A DNA stretch of 12,034 nucleotides from a bacterium (lineage in GTDB: Bacteria > Patescibacteriota > Minisyncoccia > UBA6257 > 1-14-0-10-44-23): assembly GCA_030699515.1 (NCBI GenBank), contig JAUYME010000019.1, positions 1 to 12,034 of the forward strand. Reading direction: 5' to 3'. Shown here piece by piece: positions 1 to 6,692 of this stretch (position 1 is its first letter; each line of letters starts with the position of its first letter). Both the position numbers and the translations under genes were made by a program. A model generated the notes under the pieces. That model was not told the DNA's origin. It searched no databases and saw only the letters and a list, made by a program, of their open reading frames with translations.

Positions 1-256
1 TGTGGGTTACGTACAAAATCACTTTAGCGGAGTGAATTTGGCAAATATTCAAGGCGTGAAGCTTTCAGCAGGCTTGGGTAACCGGTGAAAGCGAGCAACG
101 CGGAAGATTTGGCAAATGCACCCGCCCATAGGGAAGCTAAAAAATGGTTGATTTCTTTGTTCCTCCTCCTCAACAAAATCCTTTTTAGTTTCATCGGAGT
201 AACTTTGAAATCACCTCATTTTTTAGCTTCTAAAGTGATTTTGTACGTATCCCACA
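1..256. repeat. Imperfect long inverted-repeat element, possible MITE-like remnant or structured RNA
   Basis: Bases 1-26 are the reverse complement of 231-256 with 25 of 26 positions matching. Directly inside the right arm, 217-230 is a perfect reverse complement of 133-146, and pairing continues imperfectly into the loop. The two stems would make a junction with 27-132 as a side domain. That side domain contains a near-duplicate of gatttggcaaat (around 34-46 and 106-118) and a small hairpin (61-67 with 86-92). I see no transposase and no convincing protein in this stretch. The left arm begins at base 1, so the element may continue outside the window. The paired arms are seen directly; a mobile-element or RNA identity is inference. 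Confidence 0.6.
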
Positions 257-341
257 GTCCTAACTATTTTAGCAGAAATTTAGCGCTTTTTCAATAGGGG
301 AGGGACATAAAAAGCCCCATTTTTAGCTATTTGTAAAGGTA

Positions 342-369
342 TTGACAAATCTTTTGAATATGTTATAAT
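342..369 (+). promoter_or_regulatory. Strong sigma70-type promoter with extended -10
   Basis: A perfect -35 box TTGACA (342-347) is followed after 16 bases by a perfect -10 TATAAT (364-369). An upstream TG (361-362) completes an extended -10 element. Transcription should start near 376. It is the best-looking promoter in the window and drives the structured transcript just downstream. Confidence 0.85.
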
Positions 370-375
370 GAGTAC

Positions 376-512
376 ACGAAATGGATATCCAACAGGGCAG
401 AAGCCCGGAAAGGAGTTATCCATGAGTATGGGTCTTCGGACCCAAGACAAACGCGTTGTGTGGGTTATGGGGGGTGGAGCGCCAAATCGCGCTTCACCCT
501 CAATTTTTTTTT
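376..512 (+). ncRNA. Structured small RNA of about 136 nt, family not recognised
   Basis: The region between the promoter and a strong terminator is densely structured. Stem A pairs 381-387 with 417-423, extended by 388-390 with 412-414. Inside it stem B pairs 395-398 with 403-406, flanked by unpaired AACA and GGAAA. Stem C (429-434 with 439-444) is closed by a TTCG tetraloop. A weaker stem D pairs 447-450 with 456-459, and the terminator stem follows. A textbook Shine-Dalgarno (AAAGGAG, 409-415) and an ATG at 422 lie in or at the edge of stem A, so this could instead be a leader-peptide mRNA with a sequestered start. That reading frame runs through both terminators to 556, which argues against a real protein. 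I could not match it to SRP RNA, 6S RNA, tmRNA, RNase P RNA or a riboswitch class I know. Confidence 0.6.
472..512 (+). terminator. Intrinsic terminator of the small RNA
   Basis: An 11-bp stem pairs 472-482 with 489-499, with one G-T pair and a six-base loop. A run of nine T (504-512) follows. This is a strong rho-independent terminator on the plus strand. Confidence 0.9.
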
Positions 513-523
513 ATTTCTGTTCT

Positions 524-547
524 AAAAATGCCCATAAGGGCGTTTTT
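524..547. terminator. Bidirectional intrinsic terminator, probably ends the dnaE-thrS transcript
   Basis: Bases 524-533 pair with 538-547 around the loop ataa (10 bp, one G-T). The stem is GC at the tip and A/T at the base, so it gives a T tract in either direction. On the minus strand it lies 75 bases past the thrS stop and is the best terminator for that operon. On the plus strand it backs up the small RNA terminator. Confidence 0.75.
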
Positions 548-571
548 ATTTTTTAACTTAACTAGTTTGTG

Positions 572-615
572 GCACGTCATTAAAGACGTCATTAACGACG
601 TCGTTAATGACGTGC
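572..615. repeat. 12-bp tandem repeat that is also a palindrome, downstream of thrS
   Basis: Three 12-base units start at 574, 586 and 598 (acgtcattaaag, acgtcattaacg, acgtcgttaatg), followed by a partial fourth. The array is also self-complementary: 586-613 is a perfect 28-bp palindrome, and 572-583 is the perfect reverse complement of 604-615. It lies within 10 bases of the thrS stop. It could be a transcript-end structure or a protein binding array; the function is unknown. Confidence 0.8.
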
Positions 616-621
616 TCGGGT

Positions 622-2385
622 TTAGATTTTCTTTTCCTTTATTTCTTTTTGCAGCTTCTTTATCAATAAAGTAACTTTCATCTCTTTCAACTTGCCATCT
701 CGAAAATTTTCTGGGCTAACTGTGCCTGCACTTTGCTCGTTTTCTCCAACTACTAGAATGTAAGGGATACGATCATTTTTGGCTTGGCGGATTCTTTTTC
801 CCAAGCTTTCGTTTGCTTCTGCAAGCTCCGCTCTGATTCCGGCTTCTTTTAGCTCATCTAAAACTTGTCGGCCGTATTTTTGGAATTTGTCCGATACCGC
901 TAAGATGCGAGCTTGAACAGGGGAGAGCCAAAGCGGGAATTTTCCGGCAAAGTGCTCAATGAGAATGCCTATAAAGCGTTCGGTGGAACCAAGTACTGCT
1001 ACGTGAAGCATAAATACATCTTCTTTTTTGCCTTTTTCGTTGATGTATTCCAAATTGAAACGTTTCGGCTGGTTAAAGTCTAGCTGGATGGTTGCAAGTT
1101 GATGCTTTCTGCCGATTGAATCGGTTCCAATATAGTCAATTTTTGGTCCATAGAATGCAGCTTCTCCTTTTATCTCTTCCGCTTTTTTACCGTTCTCTGC
1201 AAGGAGACTGCGTAATTCTTTTTCCGCCCAAGCCCAAAGCTTTTTGTCGCCAAGATACTTTTTCATCTGGCTTGGGTCGTGAGTGGACAAGGTTGGCTTT
1301 ATTTCAATTGCAAGATTTTTGTAAAGCTCTTTGATGATTCCTTGAGAAATTTTTGCTTCACTTTTAATTTGGTCTTTTCTACAAAAGACGTGACTGTCGT
1401 CTTGGGTGATAGAGCGCACTCTGGTTAGGCCTTGCAGTTGGCCGGTATTTTCATCTCTATAAACTGTTGAAGTGTCCGCGTAGCGTATTGGTAAATCCTT
1501 ATAGCTTTTTGGGGTGTTGGCAAAAATTTGAATGTGATGAGGGCAGTTCATTGGCTTGATGATAAAGCCAATGTCGGTTTTTTTACTTTGAACGTGAAAT
1601 ATATCGTCTTCAAATTTATCCCAATGGCCGGATTTTTTATAAAGCTCATCTTTTGCAATGTGAGGAGTCCAGACATATTCAAAGCCGGCTTTTTGTCTGA
1701 GTGCTTTTGTGTATCCTTCCAGTTCAGAGCGAAGGATTGTTCCTTTTGGCGTAAAGAGGGGAAGTCCAGCACCGACAATTTCTGAACTGACAAACAGATC
1801 TAGCTCTGCGCCAAGTTTTCTGTGGTCGCGCGCCTTTGCCTCTTCAAGCATGGCCAAGTGAGCGTCTAAGTCTTTTTTATTCTCAAAAGCAACTCCGTAA
1901 ATGCGGGTAAGCATGGTGTTTTTTTCGTCTCCTCGCCAATATGCACCGGCTAGAGATGTTAGCTTGAAGGCATTTTCCTTCAGGTCGAATGGTTTGTTTG
2001 CGTGGCCACCGCGACACAAATCAATAAAATCACCGGTTTTATAAAGGGTAATTTTTTCCTTTCTGCTTTTAATCTCTTCAATTAATTCCTTTTTATACTC
2101 GTTTCCTTTGAAAGCATCCTTAGCTTTTTTTGCCGACACTGTTTTGCCTTTGAACCAATCTGCATTTTTACTTTGCCAGCTCTTAAGAATTGCTTTCATC
2201 TTGCCTTCAATTGCCCCTAAATCAGCTTCGCTAATCGGGCTGGCAAAATCAAAGTCGTAATAAAAACCGTTTTCAATTGCCGGCCCCAGTGTTGGCTTTG
2301 CGTTTGGATAAAGATCTTTAACCGCCGCTGCCAAAAGGTGGGCAAAGGAGTGGCGAATTGCTTCTAGGTTTTTAGATTCTTTCAT
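622..2385 (-). CDS. thrS: Threonyl-tRNA synthetase lacking the TGS domain
   Basis: Charges tRNA-Thr with threonine in the cytoplasm (class II synthetase). The 587 residues begin directly with the editing (SAD) domain: HxxxH at H12/H16 and CRGGH at C124/H128, the expected metal and editing-site residues. The catalytic core follows, with zinc ligands C281 (in PMNCPHH), H332 (in DDSH) and H461, the motif 2 region YRDENTGQLQGLTRVR (309-324), and motif 3 around GSTERFIG (466-473). The C-terminal anticodon-binding domain covers about 485-580. Typical bacterial enzymes are about 640 residues; the missing part is the N-terminal TGS domain of about 60 residues. The ATG sits 10 bases after the dnaE stop with no clear Shine-Dalgarno, so it is probably translated from the dnaE transcript. 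Identity is certain from the motifs. Confidence 0.97.
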   Translation of the reverse strand: MKESKNLEAIRHSFAHLLAAAVKDLYPNAKPTLGPAIENGFYYDFDFASPISEADLGAIEGKMKAILKSWQSKNADWFKGKTVSAKKAKDAFKGNEYKKELIEEIKSRKEKITLYKTGDFIDLCRGGHANKPFDLKENAFKLTSLAGAYWRGDEKNTMLTRIYGVAFENKKDLDAHLAMLEEAKARDHRKLGAELDLFVSSEIVGAGLPLFTPKGTILRSELEGYTKALRQKAGFEYVWTPHIAKDELYKKSGHWDKFEDDIFHVQSKKTDIGFIIKPMNCPHHIQIFANTPKSYKDLPIRYADTSTVYRDENTGQLQGLTRVRSITQDDSHVFCRKDQIKSEAKISQGIIKELYKNLAIEIKPTLSTHDPSQMKKYLGDKKLWAWAEKELRSLLAENGKKAEEIKGEAAFYGPKIDYIGTDSIGRKHQLATIQLDFNQPKRFNLEYINEKGKKEDVFMLHVAVLGSTERFIGILIEHFAGKFPLWLSPVQARILAVSDKFQKYGRQVLDELKEAGIRAELAEANESLGKRIRQAKNDRIPYILVVGENEQSAGTVSPENFRDGKLKEMKVTLLIKKLQKEIKEKKI

Positions 2386-2395
2386 ATTGCTTAGT

Positions 2396-5300
2396 TTATA
2401 CGATTTTCTTGGCTTGGTCAGCTATGATGCTGATTTCACCGTTTCTAAACGATAGTTTGCCTACTAGAGCCACTAAGTTGCCGTCTTGCCAGATATCTTT
2501 TGTGCTCTCGTAGAGATCGGAGAAAATTACTACTTCAATATTGTCGGTTAAATCTTCAACCTTGGCAAAGGCCATTTGCTGGTTCTTTTTGGTAATAATG
2601 CTTTTGACTCTGGTGACTAGTCCGGCAATGCGGTAGCCTTTGTGGTCGGACCTATCGGCTTTAATTTCGGAAATATTCGTTGGATTAATTGAAGCAATTT
2701 TATCTTTATGAGTTTTAAGCGGGTGATCACTTACGTAAAGGCCAAGAAGTTCTTTTTCCCAAGCCAATTTTTGGCCCGGGTCTAAAAGCTCTGCTTCTTC
2801 AAGCTTGAGCGAGCTGGCCGATGGAGCAAAACTGTCGCCAAAAAGTCCGGCCTGTTTGGAATTTTGGTCTTTTTTAATACGGCTTGAGAAACCAATAATT
2901 TCGTCTATGTTAGAAAGAATTGTGTTGCGGCTGATTCCAAGTGAGTCAAAGGCTCCGGCTTTTGCCAGGCTTTCAATGGATTTTTTGTTCAAGTCTTTGT
3001 GGGTGACGCGAGAAATTAAATCGGGGAAACTTTTAAAATCACCGCCGCGATTTCTTTCTTCAATCAGGGCTTCAACAATGGTAGTGCCCACATTTTTAAT
3101 GGCCGCCAGGCCAAAGCGAATTTTGGGATGATCTTTTACGGAAAGATCCGGGGTAAAGCGGGTAGAGCTTTTGTTGATGTCTGGAGGCAAAGTTTCTATA
3201 TTTACTTTTTTGGCTTCATCCATCAGGAAGGACATTCTCTCTGTGTCTCCGCTATCTGCGTTTAGAAGGGCGGTGAAGAAAGAAACTTTATAGTTGGCTT
3301 TTAGCCAAGCGGTTTGATAAGCGATCATGGCGTAGGAGGCGCCGTGGGAGCGATTAAATCCGTAACGAGCGAAAGGAGGGAAGAGTTCCCAAATGGCGCT
3401 TGCGGTACGCTCTTCAATCCCATTTTCAATCATTCCTTGAACCAGCTTTTCCTGTTGCTGGTCTAAAAGTTTTTTGATTTTTTTACCAATGGCTTTTCTA
3501 AGAAGGTCCGCTTCTGCAAGCGAATAGCCGGCAAGTTCGGCGGCAATTCTAAGCATTTGTTCCTGGTAAATTCCAATGCCGTAAGTTTTTTCAAGAATTG
3601 GCTTTAGTTTTGGGTGAAGGTAGGTAACCTGTTCTTTGCCATGCTTTCTGGCAATGTAGCTAGGAATTAGCTCCATTGGGCCGGGTCTGTACAAGGAAAC
3701 CATGGCAATTAAGTCTTCCAGCTCGGTTGGTACAAGTTCTTTCAGATAACGACGAACCCCTCCGCTTTCCATTTGAAAAACTCCTGTGGTTTCTGAATTT
3801 TGAAGCATTGCAAAAGTTTTTTTGTCGTCCAGTGGAATTTTGTCTATATCAATTTTTTCTCCGCTTTCTTCTTCAATTAAATTGATAGTTTCTTCAATGA
3901 TGGTGAGGTTTTTCAGTCCCAAAAGATCTATTTTTAAAAGCCCCAAAGCTTCCGCAGAATGCATTTCAAATTGGGTAACAACAACATCATCTTTTTGTGG
4001 AGAGAACTGAAGCGGCACTCGTTTTACCAGCGGATCGGCGCTGATAATAATTCCGCAGGCGTGGATAGAGGCATGGCGCGCTACTCCTTCAAGCCTTTTT
4101 GCGGCGTTGATAATTTGGCTGGCACGCTCATCGTTTTTATATAGATCGGAAAGTTCAGGAACCATTTTCAGCGCCTGATCCAGATTTTTTCCAAAAGGAA
4201 CCAGTTTCGCCAGATAATCGCAAAAACCATATTCAATTGCCAGTGCGCGGCCAACATCTCTAATTGCGGCGCGTGCCGCCATGGTTCCAAAAGTGATGAT
4301 ATGGGCAACTCTGTCTTTGCCGTATTTTTCTTCCAGATATCCATAAACTTCGTCGCGGCGAACATCGGTAATGTCAATATCAATATCGGGCATGGCAATT
4401 CTGTGCGGGTTGAGAAATCGTTCAAAAAGAAGATCGTAGTGCAATGGATCAAGGTTGGTAATTCCTAAAATGTAAGACACTATGCTTCCGGCAGCGCTTC
4501 CTCTGCCGGGGCCGACAACAATGCCTCGCTCTTTTGCCCAGTTAACAAAGTCGGCAACAATCAGGAAGTAATCCGGAAAGCCCATTTCCTCAATAATTTT
4601 GAGCTCGTGTTCAATTCTGTTTTTAACTTCTTCGGTAACTTCGGAATATCTGGTTTTGGTTCTTTCATCTACAAGTTGGCGCAGATATTTTTTAGAATCC
4701 ATGCCGGCTGGTGTTTCAAATTTTGGAAGCAGTATTTTATCTAAATCAAGCTCAAGATTTATCTGTTCTGCAATTTTTACCGTGTTTTCAAGAGACTCGG
4801 GCAGATCTGCAAAAGTTTCAGCCATTTCGCTTGGACTGGCCAAGTGATAGTTGCCATCCAGCTTGAAACGCTTTTCATCTTTCATTGTTTGGCCGGTTTG
4901 AATGGAGAGAAGAATATCATGCACCGGTCTGTCATCTTGATACAGATAATGGCTGTCTTTTGTGGCAACCAGAGGCAGATTAAGTTCTTTGGCCATTTGA
5001 ATGAGCTTTGGCATTACTATTGCTGTTTCTTTGATTTCTTCGTGCCGGCCAATTTCTATGTAATAGTTGTCTTTAAAAATTTCAGCATATTCTTGCATCG
5101 TTTGTTTTGCACTATCCATTTGCTGGCGCAAAATTAATTGAGGAATTTCTCCGCCCAAACATCCGGAAAGGGCAATAAGGCCTTCGCTGTGTTTTCTTAA
5201 AAGTTCTTTATCCATTCTTGGCTTGTAGTAGTAGCCTTCAAGATAAGAAGCAGTTACAAGCTGAAGCAGGTTTTCCCAGCCTTTTTGGTTTTTGGCCAAA

Positions 5301-5572
5301 AGAATAAGGTGGTAATAGTTGCGTTCGTCTTTATTACCATTTTTTTCCCGGCAATCACCGGGTGCAATATAAGCCTCAACGCCAAGGATAGGCTTGATGC
5401 CAGCCTTTTTTGCTTCGCGATAAAACTCTATCGCCGCGTATAAATTACCGTGATCGGTTACAGCAAGAGCGTCCATGCCAAGCTCTTTTGTGCGTGCCAC
5501 AAGATCGGGAATTTTGCTCATTCCGTCTAGTAAACTGTAATGCGAATGTGTGTGTAGGTGGACGAAAGACAT
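2396..5572 (-). CDS. dnaE: DNA polymerase III alpha subunit (DnaE type)
   Basis: Catalytic subunit of the replicative polymerase. The 1058 residues start with a PHP domain: HLHTHSHYS at 5-13, TDHG at 39-42, GVEAY at 64-68 and KDSH at 205-208. Its histidines and acids look intact, unlike the degenerate PHP of E. coli DnaE, so metal-dependent 3'-5' proofreading is possible (inference). The polymerase core has GPGRGSAAGS (354-363), the catalytic pair D396/D398 in PDIDID (395-400) and D549 in KIDLLGLKN. Then come helix-hairpin-helix sequence, a likely sliding-clamp motif QAGLF (907-911) and a C-terminal OB fold (about 977-1058). It is about 100 residues shorter than E. coli DnaE and ends with the OB fold, without a clear tau-binding domain. 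First gene of the minus-strand operon with thrS. The ATG precedes the PHP motif by four codons, as in the family, but has no obvious Shine-Dalgarno. Confidence 0.97.
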   Translation of the reverse strand: MSFVHLHTHSHYSLLDGMSKIPDLVARTKELGMDALAVTDHGNLYAAIEFYREAKKAGIKPILGVEAYIAPGDCREKNGNKDERNYYHLILLAKNQKGWENLLQLVTASYLEGYYYKPRMDKELLRKHSEGLIALSGCLGGEIPQLILRQQMDSAKQTMQEYAEIFKDNYYIEIGRHEEIKETAIVMPKLIQMAKELNLPLVATKDSHYLYQDDRPVHDILLSIQTGQTMKDEKRFKLDGNYHLASPSEMAETFADLPESLENTVKIAEQINLELDLDKILLPKFETPAGMDSKKYLRQLVDERTKTRYSEVTEEVKNRIEHELKIIEEMGFPDYFLIVADFVNWAKERGIVVGPGRGSAAGSIVSYILGITNLDPLHYDLLFERFLNPHRIAMPDIDIDITDVRRDEVYGYLEEKYGKDRVAHIITFGTMAARAAIRDVGRALAIEYGFCDYLAKLVPFGKNLDQALKMVPELSDLYKNDERASQIINAAKRLEGVARHASIHACGIIISADPLVKRVPLQFSPQKDDVVVTQFEMHSAEALGLLKIDLLGLKNLTIIEETINLIEEESGEKIDIDKIPLDDKKTFAMLQNSETTGVFQMESGGVRRYLKELVPTELEDLIAMVSLYRPGPMELIPSYIARKHGKEQVTYLHPKLKPILEKTYGIGIYQEQMLRIAAELAGYSLAEADLLRKAIGKKIKKLLDQQQEKLVQGMIENGIEERTASAIWELFPPFARYGFNRSHGASYAMIAYQTAWLKANYKVSFFTALLNADSGDTERMSFLMDEAKKVNIETLPPDINKSSTRFTPDLSVKDHPKIRFGLAAIKNVGTTIVEALIEERNRGGDFKSFPDLISRVTHKDLNKKSIESLAKAGAFDSLGISRNTILSNIDEIIGFSSRIKKDQNSKQAGLFGDSFAPSASSLKLEEAELLDPGQKLAWEKELLGLYVSDHPLKTHKDKIASINPTNISEIKADRSDHKGYRIAGLVTRVKSIITKKNQQMAFAKVEDLTDNIEVVIFSDLYESTKDIWQDGNLVALVGKLSFRNGEISIIADQAKKIV

Positions 5573-5603
5573 TAGGTTATAGAGGTTAGGTTATAGGTTA
5601 TAG
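5573..5603. repeat. taggttata repeats in the dnaE 5' leader
   Basis: Three copies of taggttata lie at 5573-5581, 5587-5595 and 5594-5602, the last two overlapping, immediately upstream of the dnaE ATG. They take up the place where a ribosome binding site would be. Related degenerate strings (taggatctaggatttagg) occur between nusB and rnc, and their reverse complement (aatcctaaatccc) lies before smc. They look like one family of low-complexity intergenic repeats. Confidence 0.7.
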
Positions 5604-5657
5604 AAAGGCAAAAATGGTGGTGTTTAGAGTTTACTACGCTCTTGGCTTTTGCGAAAC

Positions 5658-5686
5658 TTTACAGGCGGGTTTATTTTTTGTATGGT
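5658..5686 (+). promoter_or_regulatory. Possible promoter for the GC-rich structured block
   Basis: TTTACA (5658-5663, five of six to consensus) is followed by 17 bases and then TATGGT (5681-5686, four of six). Transcription would start near 5693 and run through the hairpins at 5699-5818 towards rpmF. It is only a moderate match, and I see no better promoter for the rpmF operon. Confidence 0.35.
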
Positions 5687-5692
5687 TTAGTT

Positions 5693-5825
5693 CTCTTGCC
5701 ACCCACGAGGGGTGGTGCCGGGGGTGTGTTACCTTCGGCCGGTGGGCGCGGGGCGCCCCTCGCGTCCACCACTTTCGCTTTGGGGCCGATTCAGAGATGG
5801 TTTTTCTGTTCCGGCCTCTTTTATT
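5693..5825 (+). other. GC-rich block of strong hairpins in the dnaE-rpmF intergenic region; possible ncRNA
   Basis: The 323-base gap between dnaE and rpmF is AT-rich at both ends but holds a very GC-rich core. Hairpin 1 pairs 5699-5704 with 5710-5715. Hairpin 2 pairs 5741-5753 with 5758-5770 (13 bp, two G-T), with palindrome ggggcgcccc at its tip. Hairpin 3 pairs 5784-5788 with 5812-5816 and contains an inner stem, 5792-5797 with 5803-5808. A T-rich stretch (tcttttatt) follows hairpin 3, so on the plus strand it resembles an intrinsic terminator. The open frames across it have no protein-like character. It may be a small RNA, a leader of the rpmF operon, or a dispersed repeat. I could not match it to a known RNA family. 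Confidence 0.45.
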
Positions 5826-5895
5826 CCTTGATTTTTATGTGTAATTCAGCTATCTTTCTGCTACTATTAACAATAGATCGTTAAATACCATAGAT

Positions 5896-6060
5896 ATGGC
5901 AGTTCCTAAAAAACATCAATCAAAGTCAGCCACCGGGCAGAGACGAAGCCATCTTGCTATAAAGAAAATGAGACTTTCAGCCTGCAAGAAGTGCAACGCG
6001 CCTGTTCGTCCGCACCATGCATGTGCAGTGTGCGGCGAATATAAGGGAAAGAAAGTTTAA
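5896..6060 (+). CDS. rpmF: 50S ribosomal protein L32
   Basis: A 54-residue basic protein of the large ribosomal subunit. It begins MAVPKKHQSKS, the typical L32 start, and contains a four-cysteine zinc ribbon (C30, C33, C43, C46) in the pattern CxxC...CxxC. Length is normal for the family. First gene of a plus-strand run with nusB, rnc and smc; its TAA ends one base before the nusB ATG. No clear promoter or Shine-Dalgarno is visible. A weak extended -10 (TGCTACTAT, 5859-5867) lacks a good -35. Confidence 0.95.
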   Translation: MAVPKKHQSKSATGQRRSHLAIKKMRLSACKKCNAPVRPHHACAVCGEYKGKKV

Positions 6061-6061
6061 T

Positions 6062-6571
6062 ATGGCATCTCGACAATTAGCAAGATCAATAGTCTTACAA
6101 TCTTTGTACGAGTGGGACTTCTACGCACGTAAGGTAGATTTGATTAAAATTGTTGAGAGAAATTTTGAAAACTTTGGCCCGGGTTTGGCCGAAGAAGAGG
6201 ATTTTATTTGGCGCCTTGTGAAAGGTGTTGTTAGCCATATTGACGAACTAAATAAACTGATTGAAGATGCAGCTCCAGACTGGCCAATTAGCCACATTGC
6301 AATTGTAGATAGAAATGCTCTTAGAATTGGGTTTTACGAGCTTCTTTATTCTGATAAAAATGAAGTTCCGGGACCGGTAGCAATTAACGAGGCAATTGAA
6401 TTGGCAAAAAATTATGGCGGAGAAAATTCCGGCCGTTTTATCAATGGGGTTTTGGGCGGCGTCTATACAAAACTTAAAAAAGAGGGGAAGATAGTGGAGA
6501 CGAAAGAGAAGAGAGGGGGTAGGAAGCCCTTCGACAGAGCTCAGGGTAAACAGGATGTAGGGGATAGTTAA
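6062..6571 (+). CDS. nusB: Transcription antitermination factor NusB
   Basis: NusB binds boxA RNA with NusE (S10) and supports antitermination on rRNA transcripts. The 169 residues show the family pattern: an N-terminal helical start (SRQLARSIVLQSLYEWDF, 3-20), then PVAINEAIELAKNYG (105-119) and GRFINGVLGGVY (124-135). The frame is open upstream to 6017, but that would overlap most of the rpmF zinc ribbon, so the ATG at 6062 is preferred. It follows the rpmF stop after one base, which suggests translational coupling; gggaaag inside the end of rpmF may act as a Shine-Dalgarno. The last 25 or so residues are a charged tail beyond the NusB fold. Part of it (KPFDRAQGKQD, 155-165) is encoded by a dispersed DNA repeat. 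Confidence 0.95.
   Translation: MASRQLARSIVLQSLYEWDFYARKVDLIKIVERNFENFGPGLAEEEDFIWRLVKGVVSHIDELNKLIEDAAPDWPISHIAIVDRNALRIGFYELLYSDKNEVPGPVAINEAIELAKNYGGENSGRFINGVLGGVYTKLKKEGKIVETKEKRGGRKPFDRAQGKQDVGDS
6527..6556 (+). repeat. Dispersed repeat (cccttcgac...ctcaggg family), copy in the nusB 3' end
   Basis: The sequence cccttcgacagagctcaggg plus about 10 bases matches the copies inside smc (9391) and rpsP (11836). Here the repeat is read as CCC TTC GAC (P-F-D). In smc and rpsP it is read one base over, as CCT TCG (P-S). The frame change shows that it is the DNA, not a protein motif, that recurs. Confidence 0.75.
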
Positions 6572-6692
6572 AAATAAAAACATTAAAAACTAATAAAGAT
6601 AGGATCTAGGATTTAGGAGTTAGGCCCTCGGGAGGCGGGTAAAATTTAGAAGAAATTCTGACTTTTGCAATTCTCCACGGCTATCAATTAAT
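6572..6692. repeat. nusB-rnc intergenic region with taggat-type and gcgggtaaa repeats
   Basis: This 121-base gap contains the degenerate string taggatctaggatttagg (6600-6619), then a partial palindrome ending in gcgggtaaaattt (6635-6647). The same 3' motif (gcgggtaaatt) occurs at 9915-9925, and in reverse complement at 11923-11933. I see no convincing promoter or terminator. Confidence 0.6.

Noticed and set aside
376..512. SRP RNA assignment because of a ccGGAAagg string
   Set aside because: The flanking symmetric and asymmetric loops of the SRP RNA domain are absent, and the stems pair differently.
422..556. 44-residue reading frame with an ideal Shine-Dalgarno upstream
   Set aside because: It runs through two intrinsic terminators and its end is simply translated terminator hairpin. 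Kept only as a possible leader-peptide alternative for the small RNA.
5614..5884. Two overlapping open frames across the dnaE-rpmF gap
   Set aside because: They translate strong hairpins, lack start signals and show no protein-like pattern; the region is better explained as structured intergenic DNA.
6017..6061. Upstream in-frame ATG that would lengthen nusB by 15 residues
   Set aside because: It lies inside the rpmF zinc-ribbon codons, and the extra residues do not resemble NusB; the ATG at 6062 follows the rpmF stop and matches the family start.
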